DNA from: Pokkaliibacter sp. MBI-7
GTDB lineage: Bacteria > Pseudomonadota > Gammaproteobacteria > Pseudomonadales > Balneatricaceae
Reading direction: 5' to 3'
NCBI RefSeq assembly: GCF_029846635.1
Contig: NZ_JARVTG010000001.1
Coordinates: 3,276,001 to 3,340,000 of the forward strand
Length of the DNA: 64,000 nucleotides
Below, piece after piece: positions 1 to 8,956 of this stretch. The notes under the pieces are model-generated. The model made no database searches. It was given only the letters and a program-made list of their open reading frames with translations, and was not told the DNA's origin. Every line of letters begins with the position of its first letter. Position 1 is the first letter of the stretch. The position numbers and the translations under genes were made by a program.

Positions 1-3000
1 CATTACGCGCCAGTCAGTGCGCAACCCGTGCTGCAGCGGGTGGCGATCAACGGCAGCGAGGCCGAGGTCAAACAGCAGATCGAGCAACGCTGTGCCGAGG
101 CGCAGCAAAGCCTCAGCCTGCAGCAGGGGCCGTTGCTGCGGGCGGTACTGTTTGACGTGGCTGAACAGCCCTGCCGGCTGCTGCTGGTGATTCACCATCT
201 GGTGGTGGATGGCGTGTCGTGGCGGGTACTGCTGGAAGACCTGCAGCGCAGCTATCTGGCACTGCAGCAGGCGACGCAGCCGTCACTGCCAGACAAGACC
301 TGCAGTGTGCAGCACTGGGCGAGTGTACTGCATGAGCTGGCCCGCTCCCCGTGGGTGATGAACGAGCTGCCGTACTGGCAGCAGGTGCAGGCGGTCAGTG
401 CAGCTATCCCGCTGGATAACCCCGCAGGGCAGCGCACCGAGGCACAGCGCCTGAGCCTCAGCTTTACGCTGGAGCAGACCCAGACTCAGCGCCTGCTGAA
501 GGAAGCCGGTGCTGCTTACCGCACCCGCATCCATGAGTTACTGCTGGCCGCACTGGCACAGGTGCTGTGCGACTGGAGCGGTCAGCCCCAGCTGCGTATC
601 GAGCTGGAAGGCCATGGCCGTGAAGCCCTGCCCGGCCTGGAGGCGCTGGATCTTAGCCGTACCGTCGGCTGGTTCACCAGCCTCTATCCGCTGGTGCTGC
701 AGAAGGGTGAGCTGAGCCAGCGCATCAAACAGACCAAGGAGCAGCTGCGCGGTATTCCCCATAACGGTATCGGCTATGGGCTGCTGACCCGGCTCAATCC
801 GCTGCTGCCTGCTGTACGGGCCGAGGTGGTGTTCAACTATCTGGGCCAGTTCGACAACAGCTTCGGAGATGACAGCCTGTGGCAGGTGGCTGCCGAATCC
901 AGCGGCGCGGTAGTGGCCGCTGACTCGCCGCTGCTGCACGGCCTGACCATCAATGCACAGGTGTATCAGGGCGAGTTGCGCTGCAGCTGGAGCTTCAGCG
1001 CCGACTGCCATCAGCGCGCCACCATGGAAGCAGTGATGGAGGCCTACCGTAGCGAGTTACTGACGCTGATCGAACATTGCCGTGAGCCGCATCGCGGCCT
1101 GACCCCCTGCGATGTGCCGCTGGCCGGGCTCAGTCAGGCGCAGCTGGATCAGTTGCCACTGACGCCAGTACAGCTGACGCAGCTGTACCCCCTGTCACCG
1201 ATGCAGCAGGGCATGCGCTATCACAGCCTGCACAGCGGTGATGCCGGGCAACAGGCCTATCTGATTCAGACCCGGGTAAATATCGACGGGCTGGAGGTGG
1301 AGCGTTTCCGTGCGGCGTGGCAGGCGGTGCTGGACCGCCACGAGGCACTGCGTGCAGGCTTTATCGAGGTGGACGGCCAGCCGCTGCAATGGATTGCCCG
1401 GCAGGTCACCATGCCGCTGACGGTGGTGGAGCAGGAGCATGCCAGTGCCGAAGCGCTGGAGCATCTGGCTGCCGCGGAACTGCAGCGTGGCTTTGATCTG
1501 CGCTGCCCGCCGCTGGTGAAAGTGATGCTGGTGGGGATGGGGCAGGGCCGCTATCAGATGATCCTGACTCAGCACCATCTGATTACCGATGGCTGGAGTA
1601 ATGCCCTGCTGATCGGCGAAGTGCTGCGTCATTACCGTGGTCAGCCGCTGGCCCCGGTCGCGGCGCAGTATGGCGACTATCTGGGCTGGCTGGCAGAAGC
1701 CGATCAGCCTGCGGTGCGGGCACAGCGTGAACAATGGTGGCGCGCTCAGCTGGCCCGGCTCGATGGCCCGACCCTGCTGGCCAGCACCCTGAAGAGCATT
1801 GCACCTGACAGCGCAGCGACAGGCCATGGTGTGCTGCTGCACAGCTGGAGCCGGGCGCAGACGGAGAGGTTCAGCCAGGCGGCGCGGGCCGGTCGTGTCA
1901 CCCTCAACACCCTGATTCAGGCAGCCTGGGTGCGCCTGCTGCAAAGCTACAGCGGCAAGGCACAGGTGGTATTTGGCTCGGTAGTAGCCGGGCGCCCGGC
2001 AGCGGTGCCGGGTGCCGAGCAGGCACTGGGGCTGTATATCAATACCCTGCCGGTGGTGGCGGGCAGCGCGCCACAGCAGCCGCTGCAGGTCTGGCTGCAG
2101 CAGTTGCAGTCAACCAATCTGGCCCTGCGTGAGCATGAAACCACGCCGCTGGCCGACGTGCAGCGCTGGGCAGGGCAGTCGGGTCAGGCGCTGTTCGACT
2201 CCATCGTGGTATTTGAAAACTACCCGGTGGATGCCGCCCTGCGTCAGGGCAGCGCCGGTGATCTGCGTTTCAGCCTGCATAGCACGGTGGACGTCACCCA
2301 CTATCCGATGGATATCGAGGTGCATCTGGCCGAGCAGCTGACCATCAAGATGATCTGGCAGCGTGAGTGTTTTGCCGAGCCGGTGGTCCGCCGCCTGCAG
2401 GCGCAGCTGCGGCACCTGATTGAGCAGATCGCCGACGGTCTGCTGAGCCGTCCAGAGGCCTGTGTGGCAGACGTGACACTGTTGCCGGAGCAGGAAGCCG
2501 GGCAGTTGCAGCGTTACGGCATCAATCCGCCACGCTATGGGCAGACGCCGTTGCTGCAGCACACACTGGCGGCATGGGCAGAGCGCCAGCCGCAGGCTAT
2601 TGCCTTAAGCAGCGCTGATGGTCGTGACAGCCTCAGTTATGCCGAGCTGAACCGGCAGGCCAATCAGCTGGCTAACACCCTGCTGGCCCGTGGTATCGGT
2701 GCAGAACAGCGGGTAGCGGTGCTGCTGGAGCGCGGTTTGCAAGTACCAGTGGCGCTGCTGGCGGTGATGAAAACAGGCGCTGCCTACGTGCCGCTGGACC
2801 CGTCGCATCCGCCGGAGCGACTGGCCTATATGCTGGCTGACAGTGGCTGCCGTCTGCTGATCAGTCAGTCGTCGCTGGCGCACCTGCTGCCTGAGGAGCC
2901 GTCCCGGCAACAGGCGGTGCTGTGGCTGGATGAGCCACACTGGCGAAACGCCGCGGAAACAGAACCCGTGCTGAGGATTCACCCCGAGCAGCTGGCGTAT

Positions 3001-4329
3001 CTGATCTATACCTCCGGCTCTACCGGCCAGCCCAAGGGCGTGGCGGTGACGCAGGGCGGCATTGCCCGGCACTGTGCCGCCATTGCTGACCTGTATGGTA
3101 TGGATACCCACTCCTGCGAGCTGCACTTTATGTCTTTCGCCTTTGATGGTGCCCATGAGCGCTGGCTGACCACCCTGAGCTGCGGTGGCAAGCTGGTGAT
3201 TCGTGATGCTCAGCTGTGGACTGCGGAGCAGACGCTGGCTGTGCTCAAACAGCAGCGGGTCACCTCGGTGGCCTTCCCGCCCGCTTATTTACGCCAGCTG
3301 GCGGAAGTGGCTGAGGCGACGGGTGAGGCGCCGGGGGTAGCCACCTACTGCTTTGGCGGTGAGGCGGTACCCCGTGACAGCTATGATCTGGTGCGCCGGG
3401 CGCTCCGGCCACGCACCCTGATCAACGGTTACGGGCCAACCGAAACCGTGGTCACGCCATTACTGTGGAAGGTCGATGTCAGCACGGAAATGGATACCGC
3501 CTATGCGCCCATCGGTTCGCCGGTGGGGGACCGTCAGGCCTATGTGCTGGACGGGCAGCTGCAACCAGTGCCCATCGGCGTGGCGGGGGAGTTGTATCTG
3601 GGCGGTGAGCTGGCCCGTGGCTACTTCCAGCGCCCCGGCCTGAGCGCCGAGCGCTTTGTGCCTGATCCGTTCTCTGCACAGGGTGGGCGGCTGTACCGCA
3701 CCGGTGATCTGGTGCGCTGGCGTGAGGATGGCGCGGTGGATTATCTCGGTCGTCTGGATCATCAGGTGAAAATCCGCGGTTTCCGTATCGAGCTGGGTGA
3801 AATAGAAGCCTGTCTGCTGGCACAACCACAGATCGCCAATGCCGTAGTCACCGTCGAGCAGGCCACCAGTGGCCCGCGTCTGCTGGCCTATGTGGTCCTG
3901 CGGGAAGAACATGCGTTCAGTGAAGCCGGGTTGAAAACCCAGCTGGCGCGCACCCTGCCGGATTACATGCTGCCTGCGGCTATCATCGCGCTGGCAGCAT
4001 TGCCCCTGACGCCCAATGGCAAGGTAGATCGCAATGCCCTGCCAGTGCTGGCGTCAACGGTGACGGCCAGCACAGCCTACGAAGCGCCGCGCAGTGCAGC
4101 CGAGCAGGCACTGGCCGCGATCTGGGCCGAGGTGCTGGGGGTGGAGCGGGTTGGCCGCCACGACAACTTTTATGAGCTGGGGGGCGATTCGCTGCTGAGC
4201 CTGAAGGTCATCAGCAAGATTCGCAGCAATGAGGCGATCAGTGTCAGCATCAAGCTGCGTGACCTGATGCAGAAGCCCACCGTTGCCGGGCTGCTGGCTG
4301 AGTCGGCTGAGGAGGAAATGCTGGCATAA
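1..4329 (+). CDS. Non-ribosomal peptide synthetase, 3' part (E-C-A-T)
   Basis: The frame is open to the window edge, so the start lies upstream. Residue numbers count from the GTG at 28. An epimerization domain comes first (about 1-360): HHLVVDGVSW, RTVGWFTSLYPL, a GIGYG motif and FNYLGQ. A condensation domain follows (about 385-800; LYPLSPMQQG, HHLITDGWS near 514). Next is an adenylation domain (about 840-1340; YTSGSTGQPKG near 995, GYGPTE, YRTGDL, NGKVDRNALP). A carrier domain ends the protein (FYELGGDSLLS, phosphopantetheine Ser near 1388). No thioesterase or reductase follows; about 45 residues after the Ser the protein stops. The E domain implies that the preceding module delivers a D-residue. 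With the PvdA-like monooxygenase, hydroxyornithine acyltransferase, exporter and Fhu-type uptake genes downstream, the product is most likely a hydroxamate peptide siderophore made in the cytoplasm. Family and domain order are certain; the product is inferred. Confidence 0.95.
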   Translation, partial: HYAPVSAQPVLQRVAINGSEAEVKQQIEQRCAEAQQSLSLQQGPLLRAVLFDVAEQPCRLLLVIHHLVVDGVSWRVLLEDLQRSYLALQQATQPSLPDKTCSVQHWASVLHELARSPWVMNELPYWQQVQAVSAAIPLDNPAGQRTEAQRLSLSFTLEQTQTQRLLKEAGAAYRTRIHELLLAALAQVLCDWSGQPQLRIELEGHGREALPGLEALDLSRTVGWFTSLYPLVLQKGELSQRIKQTKEQLRGIPHNGIGYGLLTRLNPLLPAVRAEVVFNYLGQFDNSFGDDSLWQVAAESSGAVVAADSPLLHGLTINAQVYQGELRCSWSFSADCHQRATMEAVMEAYRSELLTLIEHCREPHRGLTPCDVPLAGLSQAQLDQLPLTPVQLTQLYPLSPMQQGMRYHSLHSGDAGQQAYLIQTRVNIDGLEVERFRAAWQAVLDRHEALRAGFIEVDGQPLQWIARQVTMPLTVVEQEHASAEALEHLAAAELQRGFDLRCPPLVKVMLVGMGQGRYQMILTQHHLITDGWSNALLIGEVLRHYRGQPLAPVAAQYGDYLGWLAEADQPAVRAQREQWWRAQLARLDGPTLLASTLKSIAPDSAATGHGVLLHSWSRAQTERFSQAARAGRVTLNTLIQAAWVRLLQSYSGKAQVVFGSVVAGRPAAVPGAEQALGLYINTLPVVAGSAPQQPLQVWLQQLQSTNLALREHETTPLADVQRWAGQSGQALFDSIVVFENYPVDAALRQGSAGDLRFSLHSTVDVTHYPMDIEVHLAEQLTIKMIWQRECFAEPVVRRLQAQLRHLIEQIADGLLSRPEACVADVTLLPEQEAGQLQRYGINPPRYGQTPLLQHTLAAWAERQPQAIALSSADGRDSLSYAELNRQANQLANTLLARGIGAEQRVAVLLERGLQVPVALLAVMKTGAAYVPLDPSHPPERLAYMLADSGCRLLISQSSLAHLLPEEPSRQQAVLWLDEPHWRNAAETEPVLRIHPEQLAYLIYTSGSTGQPKGVAVTQGGIARHCAAIADLYGMDTHSCELHFMSFAFDGAHERWLTTLSCGGKLVIRDAQLWTAEQTLAVLKQQRVTSVAFPPAYLRQLAEVAEATGEAPGVATYCFGGEAVPRDSYDLVRRALRPRTLINGYGPTETVVTPLLWKVDVSTEMDTAYAPIGSPVGDRQAYVLDGQLQPVPIGVAGELYLGGELARGYFQRPGLSAERFVPDPFSAQGGRLYRTGDLVRWREDGAVDYLGRLDHQVKIRGFRIELGEIEACLLAQPQIANAVVTVEQATSGPRLLAYVVLREEHAFSEAGLKTQLARTLPDYMLPAAIIALAALPLTPNGKVDRNALPVLASTVTASTAYEAPRSAAEQALAAIWAEVLGVERVGRHDNFYELGGDSLLSLKVISKIRSNEAISVSIKLRDLMQKPTVAGLLAESAEEEMLA

Positions 4330-4351
4330 CCGTTGTACGCCTGTGACGGCG

Positions 4352-4374
4352 AAGGGAGGCGCACTGCCTCTCTT
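4352..4374 (+). terminator. Hairpin after the NRPS gene
   Basis: A 9-bp stem (one G-U pair) with a 5-nt loop starts 22 nt after the NRPS stop codon. Only a short pyrimidine stretch follows instead of a clear T-run, so this is a weak intrinsic terminator or an mRNA end-stabilising hairpin. Confidence 0.4.
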
Positions 4375-4561
4375 TGCGTTGAGGCGTTCCCGTGCCCTAT
4401 TTATTTGCAGCCGCAGATTGGCTACTTTTATCGGCCACAACGGGGTGAGTGACCTACTCAGCCCTGTGGCTTTCTCTAGAGCCTGCGATCCGCCTGCGCC
4501 AGTCGCAGCATCACAACGGATAATGGCGGCGCCATGCCGCTGATTTGGAAAGGAACATTCA

Positions 4562-4966
4562 ATGCGTGCAGGATTTAAATGGATTGGTGGGGCGTTATTG
4601 GCCATGGCGTTAGGTGTGGCCGCGATACTCGGGTACTTCTGGGTGACCTATCTCGACAAAGAGATTACTTCTGGCTCCGGCTATGGGTTTGTTATTGGTG
4701 AAAGCAAACAGCAGACGGCGGAACGCTTTACGGCGCTTACTCATGACTATGAAAGCGCTTATGTCTATGTCACCACCGGCAGCAAGGCCGGTGATCACTT
4801 TGCCGTTGAGGCCCGTGCCGATAACCTCCCACAAATACAATCCTATGATGATTGGGATGTACTGCTGGAAGGCAATGCTGCCTTTAGTAATTCAATAAAA
4901 CTCGACTTTGCTGATGATCGTCTGGTGAAAATTTATCGTCACCGGCAGCGGTTTGAGATTCCCTGA
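4562..4966 (+). CDS. Small membrane-anchored protein of unknown function
   Basis: A 134-residue protein with an N-terminal hydrophobic segment (about 10-29) after a short basic start, so it is probably anchored in the inner membrane with the rest in the periplasm. The remainder is polar, with no motif I recognise. An AAGGAA ribosome site lies about 8 nt before the ATG. It sits alone between the NRPS gene and a run of AT-rich small genes. It could be an immunity-type protein like its neighbours, but nothing in the sequence shows that. Existence is fairly safe from the ribosome site and signal-anchor; function is unknown. Confidence 0.65.
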   Translation: MRAGFKWIGGALLAMALGVAAILGYFWVTYLDKEITSGSGYGFVIGESKQQTAERFTALTHDYESAYVYVTTGSKAGDHFAVEARADNLPQIQSYDDWDVLLEGNAAFSNSIKLDFADDRLVKIYRHRQRFEIP

Positions 4967-5047
4967 GTAGGTTGTGGGGAGAATGCTGCTGGCAGAACTC
5001 GCTACGCGCTGCTCTGCCCGCCTGTACCTGGAGCGTTAGTACAGAAT

Positions 5048-5719
5048 ATGGATAAGAACTTCGTACTAGAAAAACTGCAAAAAAAGCAGAAGCTTGACCC
5101 GGGACTGATCGGTTTCGGAGTTCAACGGCATCGCTATGAGCTACGGCTTCCCATTAACGAATCAAGACTCGAAAAGCTTGAAGAGGAATATGGAATAACT
5201 CTTCCCGAAGATTATCGAAACTTTATTCTTAATATCAGTAATGGTGGAGCCGGACCGGGCTATGGATTGTATTCCATCGAAGAGGCCTTAGCGAGGAATG
5301 GTGATGAGATTAAAGAGTTATTTATCCGTCCTGATGAAATAAATGAAGAACAGGATGATCATCTAAAAGAATGTGGGATGTTGATATTATGTCAGCATGG
5401 GTGTGCCAATGATGACTTTCTAATACTTAATGGGACTGAGCGTGGTTTTGTCTGGGAGTATATTGATTGGGTTGGGCATCATATCCCCTTATCAAAGAAT
5501 ATGCCTAAGCTCTCCTCTCTCAATAATCTGCCACAGGAGGAACACCCGGAGGCTAAAAAGAAATGGGTATCTAGTTTGTTCTTAGTAAAAAATGATCAAA
5601 AAATGACGTTTTCAGACTGGTATATAGACTGGTTAGAACAACCTCCACGACTATTCCGAGGGACTGAAGAAAAAAAAGATAAGAAAAGGTCATGGTTAAC
5701 AAAGTGGTTAATGTTCTAA
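5048..5719 (+). CDS. SMI1/KNR4 (SUKH) family protein, probable immunity protein
   Basis: A 223-residue cytoplasmic protein. The segment at about 30-65, with EEEYGITLPEDYRNFILNIS then NGGAGPGYGLY, is the classic start of the SMI1/KNR4 (SUKH) fold. The later part (CGMLILCQHGCANDDFLIL, then VWEYIDWVG) is typical of bacterial SUKH members. SUKH proteins often act as immunity proteins against polymorphic toxins. No toxin gene is visible next to this one, so that role is inferred. The gene is AT-rich compared with the NRPS gene before it. It lies in a group of small genes with irregular spacing, which suggests acquisition by transfer. The Lys-rich C-terminus is unusual. Confidence 0.8.
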   Translation: MDKNFVLEKLQKKQKLDPGLIGFGVQRHRYELRLPINESRLEKLEEEYGITLPEDYRNFILNISNGGAGPGYGLYSIEEALARNGDEIKELFIRPDEINEEQDDHLKECGMLILCQHGCANDDFLILNGTERGFVWEYIDWVGHHIPLSKNMPKLSSLNNLPQEEHPEAKKKWVSSLFLVKNDQKMTFSDWYIDWLEQPPRLFRGTEEKKDKKRSWLTKWLMF

Positions 5720-5986
5720 CAGTATTGTGCAGTCGAACTAGTTACGCTGGGCTTTGGGGGCGACTTTGCGTACTTATTGTTCCGCTATTCGTATTCATTT
5801 TTCTTCCCCAAAAATGACCAAAGCGGCGCATGAGCCAAGCCTCAAAGCTATGGAGTTGTATTCGCTGTGCGGTATTGCTATTCATCAAGCTGGGTTCCTG
5901 TTTGGTCACGCAGTCCACATTTTAAATGGCCAAGCAGTGGGTTCGCTTCACTCTCCGCTGTCTGTTGAGGTATTAACGGTAAAGCC

Positions 5987-6502
5987 ATGCTCAGTTACGA
6001 AGATAAAAAATGGAATGAGCTTATCGGTGGGTATAAGACGCTGTACAACCCGGTATCGGCATTAAAAATGCTCGAACGAGACCCTGCTTCAAAGAAAGCT
6101 TGGGATGAGCTTTGGAATGAGCTTCACCATCAGGGCGACGTCGGCAGCGCATCTTACGCAGCCATTCCAGAATTGGTCCGCATTCACCAGGAAGTTCAGT
6201 TTCCCGCATCGAACTTTTATTCCCTTGCCTCAACCATAGAAATAGAAAGGCACCGGAAAAGTAATCCGTTACTTCCTGAATGGCTGGAGCCTTCATATTT
6301 TTCCGCTTGGTGCATTATTTTGGATTTAGCCTTAAAAGACGTTCGAGAAGCGAGAGATCAACTCTCTGTCCACGCCATTCTCGGGGCACTGGCAATTGCA
6401 AAAGGCGCTCTGAAGCTAGGTGCCTTAATCAGCTACAGTGACGAAACAGAAATCGAAGAACAATTAAACGAGGCCATAGCATGGTCCGAGATATATCGTT
6501 AA
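5987..6502 (+). CDS. Hypothetical protein of the small-gene island
   Basis: A 171-residue soluble protein with no signal peptide. It looks mostly helical, with a conserved-looking centre (DVGSASYAAIPELVRI) and an Ala/Leu-rich helix (AILGALAIAKGALKLG). I do not recognise a named family with certainty; proteins of this look are found beside immunity genes. The ATG at 5987 has no strong ribosome site. The 267 bases before it hold only a weak open frame (from 5754) that I take as chance. Coding is supported by length and codon pattern only. Confidence 0.65.
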   Translation: MLSYEDKKWNELIGGYKTLYNPVSALKMLERDPASKKAWDELWNELHHQGDVGSASYAAIPELVRIHQEVQFPASNFYSLASTIEIERHRKSNPLLPEWLEPSYFSAWCIILDLALKDVREARDQLSVHAILGALAIAKGALKLGALISYSDETEIEEQLNEAIAWSEIYR

Positions 6503-6714
6503 CAATCACAAGCCACAGGATCACCACACGTTGCGCGGTGCCAACCCTGCTGTAGACTTTATACATCAGGAGCACCATGAATATTAAACGTGAGTTATTA
6601 ATGTCGGAGTACGAGCATGCATAACAACGTATTGAAAGATACTCGTTTTTCTCACTGAGCCTGCAAAAGCTACGCTTTTTCGGCCCTTTAATCGCGGTGT
6701 TAGGTGGAAGAAAT

Positions 6715-7080
6715 ATGGACTGGAAACCAACAAGCGAAGGCGAAATCTGGGATGCTATTAATGAGTCATATGATCAAATGACTTTAGAGCAACGCAGAGT
6801 TTGGGAAGTGATAAAGCTTTGCCCTCAAAAATGGAGTCAAGAACCCTACGGGAATGAAGGTGATGGCTTCTGGGTTGTTGCATTAATAGGAAATACAGTC
6901 ATCTGGTTTAATGATATTGAAGACGGTTTCAATCGATCTACATTTTCGGAGTTTGGGAAAATAAATGAGTATCGTTGCAATCAAGATAAACTTGAGTGGC
7001 AAGTACAAAACGTAATAAACCAAATACGTGACGGCTATGACTCAGCAAGATACTGCGGTGCGCCTGAGCCAATCGTTTGA
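6715..7080 (+). CDS. Hypothetical small protein, cassette-like unit
   Basis: A 121-residue soluble acidic protein (starts MDWKPTSEGEIWDAINES) rich in Trp and Asp/Glu, as many immunity-type proteins are. No family is recognised. The ATG at 6715 is chosen over the in-frame GTG at 6697 because GGTGGAAG lies just before it. The gene starts 16 nt after GTTAGGT (6699-6705). The next similar site (GTTATGT, 7203) follows 123 nt after its stop. The unit therefore has the layout of an integron gene cassette: core site, single small gene, about 120 bp of non-coding DNA, next core site. Confidence 0.65.
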   Translation: MDWKPTSEGEIWDAINESYDQMTLEQRRVWEVIKLCPQKWSQEPYGNEGDGFWVVALIGNTVIWFNDIEDGFNRSTFSEFGKINEYRCNQDKLEWQVQNVINQIRDGYDSARYCGAPEPIV

Positions 7081-7220
7081 CGAGACGCAGCAATCGCTTC
7101 CGTTGGTGAGGCTGTCCATAGTGCTGTGTCAGCCAATATTCACAGCTCGACATACTTGTCGATCCACCTCTGTTCATTTTCACTATGGCCCCAAATACGA
7201 ACGTTATGTACTAATACACT

Positions 7221-7562
7221 ATGAAAATTGAACGTGAACAAACCATCTGTGAGTGGGCGGGTGTAGCGCTGGATAAACCCGAATGTGGATCAAAGACCGG
7301 TATTGTTCTTGGCACCATTGGCAAACGGCCGATAAATGGGCTCAGGCACAAACCAGAAAAAGGTACATGCGGTTGGTATATCTGGTGTGGAGAGGAAATT
7401 GGAAAAGAAGACGATTTCTTTTCTCCATTACATGTCGAGCACATAGTTGAATATTTGTCTAAAGTTCAAGCATATTTAATGCTGCCTCCTGGCGATCGCT
7501 TTCTTATAGATGTTAGTGAATACAAAGGTGTGTGGTACGGCGAGAAACTATTAAATACATGA
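7221..7562 (+). CDS. Imm33/DUF2185-like small protein, possible immunity protein
   Basis: A 113-residue soluble protein. The block GWYIWCGEEIGKEDDFF followed by HVEHI and YLMLPPGDRFLID resembles the pattern of Imm33/DUF2185-type domains (G-W-Y ... H ... L-P-P-G-x-x-F-L). I recall this pattern from the family and cannot search for it. The gene starts 18 nt after a GTTATGT site (7203-7209), and another GTTATGT follows at 7643-7649, so it too looks like a one-gene cassette. There is no neighbouring toxin. Coding is likely; family assignment is tentative. Confidence 0.6.
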   Translation: MKIEREQTICEWAGVALDKPECGSKTGIVLGTIGKRPINGLRHKPEKGTCGWYIWCGEEIGKEDDFFSPLHVEHIVEYLSKVQAYLMLPPGDRFLIDVSEYKGVWYGEKLLNT

Positions 7563-7758
7563 CAAGTCACAGTACTCTGACACACTGCTGCACTTCGTGT
7601 TTATACAAAAATGGTCTCGGCAGCATGCACAGGTGAGTGGACGTTATGTTGGAAAAGGATAAGTTTTATGGGCTATAGAAAAGTTTCCCGATACAGGCTC
7701 AGGCGGCCCTTCGAAGGAGGGATCGCCCGAATAACACTGTCTGTTCGGGACAATTTCA

Positions 7759-7863
7759 ATGAAAAAGTATGCAAGAGATGTTCGTCGCCATCATAGAGAA
7801 ATATTGCTTAAAAACGTAAGAAATATTGGGCAGGCTCAGCCAGCGATTCTGCAAATAGGTTAG
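7759..7863 (+). CDS. Possible tiny or truncated ORF (34 aa)
   Basis: A 34-codon frame beginning MKKYARDVRRHHRE. The opening is basic and looks like the start of small Arg/His-rich hypothetical proteins, but after the first dozen residues it turns nondescript and ends early. It may be the remains of a gene cut short within a cassette-like unit. No good ribosome site is seen. Very uncertain. Confidence 0.2.
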   Translation: MKKYARDVRRHHREILLKNVRNIGQAQPAILQIG

Positions 7864-8006
7864 GTGTTTGTGTAAAAACACCGTGTGTATGTTTTTGTTT
7901 TTTATGCGGAAACAAAAGAAAGTTTTTGGGCCCGAAAATTCAGGAATTAAAGAAAAATCAAAGCGATAAGAAAAAATAACACGTTGCTCAGATTTACTCT
8001 GGTCCA

Positions 8007-8038
8007 TTTTGGGGTAGTTTCACTGTGTTACCCCAAAA
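8007..8038. other. Perfect 10-bp hairpin (TTTTGGGGTA / TACCCCAAAA)
   Basis: Two perfect 10-nt arms are separated by a 12-nt loop. There is no T-run of terminator kind beyond the arm itself. It sits about 35 nt before a GTTGGGG site (8073), and an AATAAC-CTCAG block lies upstream (about 7972-7990), facing CTGAAC just before the site. This is the nested layout of an integron attC site. It may also act as a terminator. Confidence 0.4.
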
Positions 8039-8107
8039 CAGCGCTACTGCTTTAGTACCCCTTTAGCTGAACGTTGGGGGGCCGTTCGATTTGTATGGAA
8101 TGCACAA

Positions 8108-8578
8108 ATGACACGTGACGCTAATTTCTTGAATGCTGCAGCATCTCTTGGCTATTCGTTTGATGGAGAGATCAAGATCGGGGGTAACTACGTGCCAGTT
8201 GTGCGCGACGGGCACCAGATATATGTCAGTGGCCAGATTCCCCGTGTTGGTGACCACGTGATGGTTGTAGGCCGTGCTGGAGGTGATGTCTCGCTTGCTC
8301 AGGCACAATTGGCGGCGAGAGTTTGTGCAATGCGAGCACTCGCTCTTCTGAAGAACTCGCTTGGTTCTTTGGAGAAAGTGAAGTCTGTTCTTCGAATCAA
8401 TGTCTATGTCCAGTCGTCTGAGCACTTTACCCAGCAGAGTGAGGTAGCGGATGCCGCATCAGAACTGCTGTTTTCCATTCTGGGACAGGCCGGTGCGCAT
8501 ACTCGCACTTCGGTTGGTGTGTTTCAGCTGCCGAAAAATGCCACTGTTGAGATTGATCTGATTGCCTCGGTGGAATAG
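8108..8578 (+). CDS. RidA/YjgF-family protein
   Basis: A 156-residue protein of the RidA (YjgF/YER057c/UK114) family, somewhat longer than the 125-130 residues of canonical RidA. The GQIP block near residue 42 and the conserved Arg of AHTRTSVGVFQLPKNATVEID (about 130-150) correspond to the active-site pocket; the acidic end of that block is also typical. Classical RidA deaminates reactive enamine/imine intermediates from PLP enzymes. This divergent group (the YjgF-like cassette type) has no firm substrate. It starts 35 nt after a GTTGGGG site and is followed within 15 nt by a broken gene. Its place among immunity-like genes gives no clear metabolic partner. Confidence 0.85.
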   Translation: MTRDANFLNAAASLGYSFDGEIKIGGNYVPVVRDGHQIYVSGQIPRVGDHVMVVGRAGGDVSLAQAQLAARVCAMRALALLKNSLGSLEKVKSVLRINVYVQSSEHFTQQSEVADAASELLFSILGQAGAHTRTSVGVFQLPKNATVEIDLIASVE

Positions 8579-8592
8579 CAGTGTTTGTACCC

Positions 8593-8919
8593 ATGGCATC
8601 TACCCATTCTAATCAGGGGACAATCAAAATTAGGCTGATAGAAAACAAATCTGAGAAGAGTCTGAGACTCCATGAAAATGACTGGAGTACCTTTTCAAAG
8701 TGCTGTGAGATCATTGAATAGGTGTTTGATGGGTTAATTGAAAGTAAGGAAAGGCTTTCTTCGCCTGCCACATTGGCTGATGTGAATATTACTTACCGGC
8801 TGAAACATGGCGTCGTAGAGATAAACCTGGATGAAGCATGGGGTATCGATATTATTTGCTCGTCTGATGAATTGTTCGCTAACCTAAAAAAAGAATGGAT
8901 TTACAGTAATATCTTATAG
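8593..8919 (+). pseudogene. Hypothetical gene interrupted by an in-frame TAG
   Basis: An open frame from ATG 8593 reads 42 codons (ends ...KCCEII-E), meets TAG at 8719-8721, and continues in the same frame for 65 codons to 8919. Both halves have the amino-acid make-up of one protein: the upstream half ends in a helix that runs naturally into VFDGLIESKERL. Read through, it would be about 108 residues. The simplest reading is one gene with a nonsense mutation. The downstream part could restart at the GTG right after the TAG (8722). Similarity to a named family is not apparent. Confidence 0.55.
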
Positions 8920-8956
8920 TCTGAACCAAGTCCCTGAAATCGCCGGAGAGTCAAAA

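Larger units (their letters stand above)
7563..8107 (+). other. 545 bp with no confident gene; cassette-boundary-like elements
   Basis: No convincing gene lies here. The stretch holds two sites of core-site form, GTTATGT (7643-7649) and GTTGGGG (8073-8079). It also holds a short frame at 7759-7863, a very AT-rich part (about 7860-7980) and a strong hairpin (8007-8038). A 61-codon frame (7611-7796) and an 83-codon frame on the other strand (7756-8007) lack ribosome sites and recognisable content. The arrangement could be a decayed cassette whose gene is lost. Confidence 0.5.

Noticed and set aside
5754..6065. 103-codon plus-strand frame between the SUKH gene and the next gene
   Set aside because: No ribosome site, overlaps the start of the better-supported gene at 5987, and no recognisable content.
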